A DNA stretch of 64,000 nucleotides from Stercorarius parasiticus. Its lineage: Eukaryota; Chordata; Aves; Charadriiformes; Stercorariidae. The DNA lies in the NCBI GenBank assembly GCA_013396915.1, contig VWZL01001963.1, positions 207,829-271,828 on the forward strand, in the 5' to 3' direction. Shown piece after piece: positions 56,810 through 64,000 of the stretch; the first letter of the stretch is position 1, and each line of letters opens with the position of its first letter. A program made the position numbers and the translations under genes. The notes under the pieces were generated by a model that saw only the letters and a program-made list of their open reading frames with translations, had not been told where the DNA came from and searched no databases.

Positions 56810-59800
56810 CCAAGCTATAGACTATTCTGTTGGGGAAGAGACAGAATGAGTCTCTTTTTCCTACAAGTTGCTCTACTTTCTTTGGCATTCTTCCGTAACT
56901 TCTGTACTCAGAGCAAAGTCTTATGCACAGACGCAAGTTAATAACCCAGTGGTCAAGCTGCTGGTCACGCAGAGCTTGCTGGGTCTATTTTCAAGCATAG
57001 CTAATATATTTTAGTCAACAGCTGATTAATGTTAAGTAAGCAATCATTAATTTGAACACAGGATAGAATCCCTTAGGATAGCCTTGAATGTGTTGATTAA
57101 GATACTCGTTATTAAAGGTTTGATTTGAATGCTCTCACAAGTAGAAGGAAGCTCTGAATACTTAGAAACTCAGCTGGCTACCATCAGAAAGCTGTTCTGG
57201 GCTTTGAAACCTGACAAGAGGATGCTTTCTGTTTTGACAAAAACTGGAAACTTCCTGGCATGTATTTGATTAGCCTGAACATCACCTTTTGTGTAAAAAG
57301 AAATTCAAATTCCTGTTGGGATATTCTGCTATCCTTATGGGAGAGAAAATTACAGATATCTCTTAACTTCAGTTATTATATGAACTAGTTCATAATTAAC
57401 ATTAGAAGAAGGTAAAATAATAATCTTACTCATACTTCTTTCTGTCAATAGTGAAGGTTCTTCCCTACAGATTTTATGGATTCAGTGAATCTGTTTTATC
57501 TCGGACTACCAGTGTATTCATAACAGTATAATTGCTATGTTTTCAGTAGAGCTATTACTTATCTATTTACCTAGAATGCAAGTGAGATCATAAAAATACA
57601 CTATATTTTCAGAAATTCCCATTAATATCTGGCAGCTCTTCCTTTCATTATAATTCAATTTTATTTTATTACATCTCTAAAACAGGATATATGTACTTTT
57701 TCTTGATATGCTCTTTCACTTTAATTTAAAGCATGGGTGAGGGGAAAAAAATCTATTAAAAGACATCCTGATCTAATTGGTTTTGTCCAGTTCTACTATT
57801 GATATTGACTATTGTGAATACTACACATAATTATGATTGTAATTAAAATTTTAAATAAATAAGCACTCTATATAGAAAGTCAAATTATAATAATGTGATT
57901 TTACTGAAGCGGGGCAAATACACAGTGCTCTAAGTCTTTGCATGAATTATACATGAGACTTTATGAATGACTTACCCTAATTTGAACAACCCAAGAGAAT
58001 AAAGAAAAATACTGTAACTAGATTTCTGTGGGGGAAAAACAACAAGATTCGGATTAGTGATCACTCTTTTTGACACTGACATTCGTACTTTGTAACCATA
58101 TGCTGAAAAAATGTCTCATAACAAAAGCTGGTTTTACCCCTTGCATCTTAAATAAACCTTGGTTTCTTCTCTCACTTAATGCCCTTATTTTCATTTCTCT
58201 ATGTTTATTCCCAGTTCTTTGTAATCTGTTTTGAGGAAAAGCCATTCTCTTCAACAGGCCTCTGAAAAGACGTTGTGGAAATAAGAAATGAAATGTTTGA
58301 AAGCATGAATCCTGGAGATAAACACAAGAGACATGTACAGGTCTAAAACCTGTAGATCAGGCAAAAGAAATTGTGCTGACAGTTGCTTCACTGATAGATA
58401 TTTTGCCTTCAAAATGCAAAACATTAAGTACCACATATACCAGATGCCAACTTCTTCAGGTTAAGTTTGTACTTATATTTTTTAGCTCAGTCTTCACATC
58501 TATTGGATGCAAGGTCAAAATCCCCCTCTTTTTCACAGTCTGATTTGCCAACCCCTTACTTGTGAGGTTTCCAGGAAGATAATATACAGGGGGGCTGTAT
58601 GACAACTGTCCCTTTCCCCCGGCAATTAGAGGGAGTGCTGGGAGTGGTCTTCCAAGAAATCCCTTAGTTTTGTGAGGCATTTTAGGTTTCATCATTCTCT
58701 TACTTCCATCCTCTTCAGGCTGGGTAGTGTGCTGGTACTCCAGCAGGAATGAGAGCTGTCACCGCAGACAGCTGCAGTTGAATGCATAACTTGGTTCTTC
58801 ACGGTCATATGAAAGAGAACGAACCTTGAGTTATAGATTCAAATATGGATCTTTGGCCTTTTTTCTGGTGTGATCTTCCACTTTCTGCATCTGCTGAAAA
58901 TTAGGTGGACCTTCAGATAACATGGAATCTCTAACAGTCCCTTGTGGAAGATCTTTTATGATAATCTGGTGATTTCAAGCAGAACCTGAACATAGGCCAC
59001 AGCTATCCAGATATCTGTATCTAAGTGGCCACTATACAACCTGACAGCTCTAGTACGCATATCTGACTCTTGGCTAACACATAGTCAAGGTATGTGTCAA
59101 GTTGACCTGTGTGTGCTGGTGACCCCATAATACAACTCCCTTGCCAACTCCCTCACAGTCTTAGCATGCTAAGGGCCGTCCACCCGCCTTCCACCTGTGA
59201 GTCAAGACATGGTTTACGGTCATGATTGCAACAAAACTGACACGCAAGTGGGCAGACATCCCAGCCTATCATCACATCCCTCAACACAGATGGGCTTCTG
59301 CATAGCATGCTGCATAACTGGTGCTGACCATGACTGAGACATCCTAGCTCTGATAAAGACTTAAATGTGGGTGCCTTGATCTCAAATTGAATTAGCAAAG
59401 CCAGCTATGAGAAAAGCTAGGGAAGACTAGAAAGTGGAGCTGAGGAATCTGAGTGAGAAGGGAGGTTTCAGTAGGACATGTTGGGCCAGAAAGTGAATTG
59501 TGAGAAGTGAATATGTAAGATCTCTATATGGTCTTACTATAAACAATTTGTGTGAGTTCTGAAAGACTTCTGGATTGTCCAATTTGTATTACACAGTGAA
59601 TCACCTAAATAGCTGACAGCTACTAGGGTCCTAAAGTGGTAACGAAATGCCAAGTTTGTTCTGTCGTGGAGAAAATGCCTTATAAAAAGTTTTTGCTTCG
59701 GTTAAAGAAATGAAAACCAGCAATTAAAGACAATTTCTTCACTGTCTTGACTTAGATATCCTGGTTCCTAGGTCTAATCTAAACAAAATACCTTTTTTTT

Positions 59801-60654
59801 CTTGTTTTGCAGCCTTGCTAAGTAAATGAAAATATAGGGTAAAGTAGGAGAATGGTTATTTTTGCATGATTTCTAGTGTTTATGCTGTTTGGGAAGCCTG
59901 CAACACTGCTGAGAGGAAGGGAAATTAAGTAGAAAACATGTATTAGTGGGTGACACTAAGAGACAGCTCTTCTGGACACTAATGATAAATCTCTCAGGCA
60001 GGGCTGTTCACAGATATTGAAAGGAAACCTTAAAAGTGACAACACAGACATTCCCCACTCTGAATAGTCATGCTGTAAAATCAAACAGAGATCAAAGAGA
60101 ATGAGCATAGTCAAAATCCTGGAAGATATTGCCCTGGTGGGTGTGAAAGGAATAAAACAAGATAAATATTTATCTATCATAAAATCACATCGGTCTTGAA
60201 ATGTTAGTTTTGCCGAGCTTTAAAAAGTGAGAAACAGAAATGAGGAACTGGGGGAATACAGCTAAAAATCTGTTAGCAGATTTTTGGAGTAAGCAGATTA
60301 AAAGTAAATAGAACGATTAATAGAAATGGGAAGAAAAATCTTGGAAAAAGTGGTAGATGAAAAAAAATATGTCATTTTCAGAGGTTACCATCTTGAAGGG
60401 AGCCATTGCTATGACAGATGTAAAATTTTCAGCCAAAAAGAAAACCTCAAGAATTTATTGGGATTTCTGCCAAAGTGATTCTCAACATAATTACCCCCAG
60501 AAATTCTCAGCTACAGAAAATAATATCCTTTGAGAATTACTGAGTGTGAAAATGCAGTGCCCATTTTTACAATAGCAAGTAACTAAAAAAAGGGAATGAC
60601 AAAGGAAAACAAGGAAGCAGGATGTTGATAGTGGTCTGAAATATACTTATCTTA
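56810..60654. other. unique DNA without transposons
   Basis: Nearly 4 kb with no recognised repeat family or supported exon. Confidence 0.5.
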
Positions 60655-60719
60655 AATCATAGAATCATAGAATGGTTTGGGTTGGAAGGGGCCTTTAAAA
60701 GTCATCTAGCCCAACCCAC
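60655..60719 (-). mobile_element. very short CR1 LINE stub
   Basis: Only about 65 bp: tail AATCATAGAATCATAGAATGG, then GGGTTGGAAGGGGCCTTTAAAA and TCATCTAGCCCAACCC. It is truncated almost at the tail. Confidence 0.92.
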
Positions 60720-63489
60720 AAGCATCTAAGCATACATAAAGTAGAATGAAATGCATCCGTCCTCTTTTTTTATTATAGTTTTTTTAGATTACAGAAATAA
60801 GAAGTCCCAACATGCTCCTTAGGCCTTCATCTTGAAATGAAGAGCACTAAAAAACCAGCAACAGGCATATAGGTTGCAATAATAATAAAAATTAATGTGT
60901 GTATAGTAATGTTACGATAATATTTTACATGAATTCTTGGGCTTAGTTCATTACTTTTCTACGCCAGTTTACAAGCTGCTGAAAAAATTAATTATTTAAG
61001 CCTTTCAGACTAATATTGATCTCCATAATGATGTATGGCCCATCTTTTCAGACATTTTGGATGCAAAAAATACCAGAAACAATAGCATAATTATTTTGTG
61101 GGAGGCTTTTGTTGACTATCTACGTTCTCCACATTGGGCCAAGGTTTTCACACCATCTCTTTAAATGAATTACTGCTTTCTATGGACACTGATGATTCTG
61201 CATAGGCTTTTACATCTGAACAAGTTGTCAAAACTCCCTAGATTCCTTGGTCAATTAAGATAAATAGGCAACTGTAGAGGATGCTTCACCCAGTCTGCTG
61301 AAGATGTCTACCTCTGAATGATATGGATCAGCTTGCGTAAGTGCTAAGTCTTCCCTATTACCTGTCAGGGAGGAAATCTGGATAGCTAGTTCAGATGTAG
61401 ATAACTTAAGTTAGAAGAGATTTATTCCACCCTTGATGACTATAGTGGATTGAGGAGTGGTCCATGACACATCTCTTCATTAGGCCAGGTTTGAGTTTAT
61501 GAACATGCCACACTTTTGAATGGAAGACCTATTTCCTGTAGGGTAAACAGCGTTGGTTTTACTTAAGTCATCACCTACTGCACAGACTCTCTCTTCCTGC
61601 TCCAGAAGGTCCTAAGTGGCAGCTGCTGTATCATACAATTTACAAAATGGTTTCATTTATTACAGAGCTCTAAAAAAATCCACTGAGGAGTGAAAAACCT
61701 ACTGACTTACAAAATATTTACAGGAGTTAAAACTGTACATCTCTGATACAGAAAAATCACCTCTTTTCCTGCTATTTTTCATGCTGAGATAAAGAGATTT
61801 TTTACTTAATTATCACATTACTTTAGACATATTTCATACAGTTTGAATGTCTGAAAAAAATATGTCTTAATCTCTGGTTCTGCAGACCATAATCTTACCA
61901 CCCCAAATTATGAAAAATTAGATTTTATCTATGAAAGCATGTCTATGTTAACAACAATAACAAATGCTTAGTGTATTTCCCAGTGTCCCTTCCACCACCA
62001 TGTAAAAATATTTTCTGTAACTTCACTAATTTTTCACCTTTCACATTAATAGTGAGAATCCTGCATGGGGTAGAAACTTGCTGTCATATCAATGTATGAC
62101 GCACTTTACAATTAGGATAAGTGAGAAGTTGAAAATCATGATAATGGCAGAAAAAAAAAATCTACTTCATATTTCAACAGGGCATCACCCTTTGAAGCAA
62201 AAATGACATATCTTTGGACTCAGAAAAAGAGTATGAAACATTCTCTCTATCTTTTTTTTATAGACTATTTATAATAAGGACTCAGTGAGCTTAACTTCCT
62301 CTGTGCTGGATAATCTTCGCTCTTCAGTTCTTATAAAATTTCTGCTGAGCCTGATTTGCATTTTTTTATATAGGCAAAATCTAAAGTACATAAGGTCACC
62401 TTCTGCAGGTGTTGTAGGTGACATGCAAGAAAACCTTGGCATGTGCTTTGTACGCCTTTTTTGCATCCCCATGCATCCTTTTTGCAAGTCAAATTCTCAA
62501 TCTTAGAGGCAAGCATCATTAAGTTCTTATACCAGATATATAATGTAAAACTTTCTCGACTTAGGCAACCCAAAACTTCATCCAAATGCTGCAAGTATAG
62601 CTAGCTTTTCAAATATTTTTTTCATTATAGGCTTATTCTACAGTCAGGACTATATTTATTCAATCATTCATTAAAGATGAGCAGACACTGAATGGCTGGA
62701 GTGGAGATTCAGCTTCAGAGAAAGCGACTCTGAAGTTAAATCAAATATTCACTCCAAAAATTTTGAACTAACTTTATTTTTATTCTTGTTCTGTCATTAA
62801 ACAAGCCCAAAACTTCTGATCCTCCATCCCACCTCTTCTGTTCTTCCCAGAGTCTCAGAAATGGGAGACCCAGTAGGGAAATTAACTGATAAATGAAAGT
62901 ATTGATAAGACAAGTCAAATGTTCAGAAGAGCTACCTGTTGTAATGCGAGCAAAAAGGTACATAATGTACATCATTCTTCGGGTTTCCACGTGGAGCAGG
63001 AGGAAGTATCTGCTGTTATTTCACTGCAGGCTGGGCATCCCCTTTACGACAAGGTCTTTTCTTAATTTACTTCATTAGGCAAAATGAAGACCATGTTTTC
63101 CCTAGCTCATGGAACTGTCGAAAAATGTATTCGTTATTAAGTCATTATTAAGAGTAATAAGGCACACCCAACTTTACAGCAAATAAGACAATTGTACACC
63201 TCTTATTCTAATTGGATTTTTTTTTAATTTTCACTGCAAACTTCCAAGAGGCTTATCAATTTCCACTAAGCATCCAAGAACATGGAAACTTTGCTATTAC
63301 TTCTCTTGAAGTATTGCAAGATCCTGGTTTGCTGAAGAAAAATGGCTGTTCTAGTTGAAAATTATACTTCTGAAATTATGAAAGCCCAAAACCAAACAAA
63401 ATTTGAGACATAAAAATTACTCTCAGGAAATAATTTTAAAGTGCAAAGGGCTTTATGCCCTAAGCATCAATGACTCACTATAGAAACTA
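60720..63489. other. unique AT-rich DNA, no supported gene
   Basis: No recognised repeats. Short overlapping open frames near 62270-62600 show no family similarity. Confidence 0.5.
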
Positions 63490-63702
63490 ATGGATTTATT
63501 TGAAGAAAAACTTGATGCGTACACCTTGTGCACAGTGGAGTGCAGAAAAGTCAAGTTAAATGATGTCATAGTGATCACTGGGATTTCCCTTCTGCTTTCC
63601 ACTGTGTTCATGTTGTGGATGGGTCTTACCATGGCTATAGTTTCCACATTATTATTTTCCAGAATTTCATATAACTTACTTTTATTGGTAAAAGTGGTGT
63701 AA
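63490..63702 (+). CDS. unrecognised 70-codon frame with membrane-like segment
   Basis: I do not recognise a product. An in-frame TAG (63481-63483) precedes ATG 63490 (G at +4), and the frame stops at TAA 63700-63702. The N-terminal 25 residues are charged with two cysteines (MDLFEEKLDAYTLCTVECRK). Residues about 27-58 are strongly hydrophobic (VIVITGISLLLSTVF, LWMGLTMAIVSTLLF) and the end is SRISYNLLLLVKVV. An AATAAA lies at 63716-63721, just downstream. Together these suggest a possible small membrane protein, but T-rich DNA readily gives hydrophobic frames by chance and no promoter or splice evidence exists. Confidence 0.13.
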   Translation: MDLFEEKLDAYTLCTVECRKVKLNDVIVITGISLLLSTVFMLWMGLTMAIVSTLLFSRISYNLLLLVKVV

Positions 63703-64000
63703 TGAAAAAAAGATGGAATAAATTCTATGTCAAGACTCAAATGAGTGACACTGACATGTTTCCTCAAGAGGAATAAGTGAGTATACCATGAAATAACAGA
63801 AAAATAAGCGTACAGGAATTCCTCCAAACTTAAAAAGGAATGTCTACGTTCATATTTTTTACATTTTGAAATTCAGCTAAAGTGCTTAAATTGAAGGTAG
63901 GTACACCATAGGTTCCCTGTATCATCAGCAGAGAACATAGGACACTTGTACAGCCTGTTTCAACCCCCGCAGGATGTGACGTGACTCAAGTGGGAACTGT
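63703..64000. other. unique DNA, nothing supported
   Basis: Includes an AATAAA at 63716. Otherwise unremarkable. Confidence 0.5.

Noticed and set aside
58334..58353. 7-bp hairpin TACAGGT...ACCTGTA
   Set aside because: Arms this short are expected many times by chance in 64 kb.
62988..62997. Palindromic CACGTG E-box
   Set aside because: A single short motif without further context.
63453..63827. 124-codon open frame on the minus strand
   Set aside because: Starts at TTG, has no domain, and is antisense to the shorter ATG frame at 63490.
1..64000. CRISPR array, bacterial operons, tRNA or rRNA genes
   Set aside because: No spaced direct repeats of CRISPR type, no cloverleaf with A and B boxes and no rRNA segment were found. 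All signs point to vertebrate nuclear DNA.

Overview
This window looks like non-coding nuclear DNA from a bird. The main evidence is at least sixteen CR1 LINE copies, most ending in the 8-base tail repeat (ATTCTATG type), together with several LTRs of avian ERVL-like families, some beginning TGTCCTGGTTT. The background is AT-rich. I see no multi-exon protein gene, rRNA, tRNA or CRISPR array. The window is best read as intergenic desert or the interior of a very large intron; which of the two cannot be decided from the sequence alone.

Layout. 1-9.2 kb: unique DNA, a complete solo LTR (1312-2089, perfect 5-bp target duplication), a second internally deleted LTR (2573-2841), and three CR1 copies (3405, 6519, 9056). 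9.2-23.4 kb: an LTR fragment (12110-12456), a small candidate ORF (14271), one copy of an unnamed old repeat (16665), an old CR1 (17018), a 51-bp mini-LTR with intact target duplication (17730-17780), two CR1 copies (19121, 21631) and another solo LTR (22758-23426) carrying a probable assembly duplication. 23.4-35 kb: mostly unique, with a 5S-like SINE trace (27347), the second copy of the unnamed repeat (28465), an ancient CR1 (32255) and a weak exon candidate (33132). 35-51.6 kb: CR1-rich (35262, 35858, 36733, 41873, 44688, 48090, and a head-to-head pair at 50234-51563), with a 13-bp perfect inverted repeat (42343-42383), a protein-like ORF (45753-46052) and a 200-bp polypyrimidine tract. 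51.6-64 kb: almost free of recognisable transposons, apart from one 65-bp CR1 stub at 60655 and a 22-bp tandem repeat at 56744.

Function. The only recognisable coding sequence is dead C-terminal CR1 ORF2 (reverse transcriptase side), truncated or broken in every copy. The LTRs keep parts of their promoter and polyadenylation signals but have no retroviral genes beside them. Assembly quality matters here: all three long runs of N lie inside CR1 copies and look about 320-380 bases too short, and both single Ns sit at repeat edges. Three short open frames (14271-14498, 45753-46052, 63490-63702) and one splice-site pair (33132-33244) are listed as unproven candidates.
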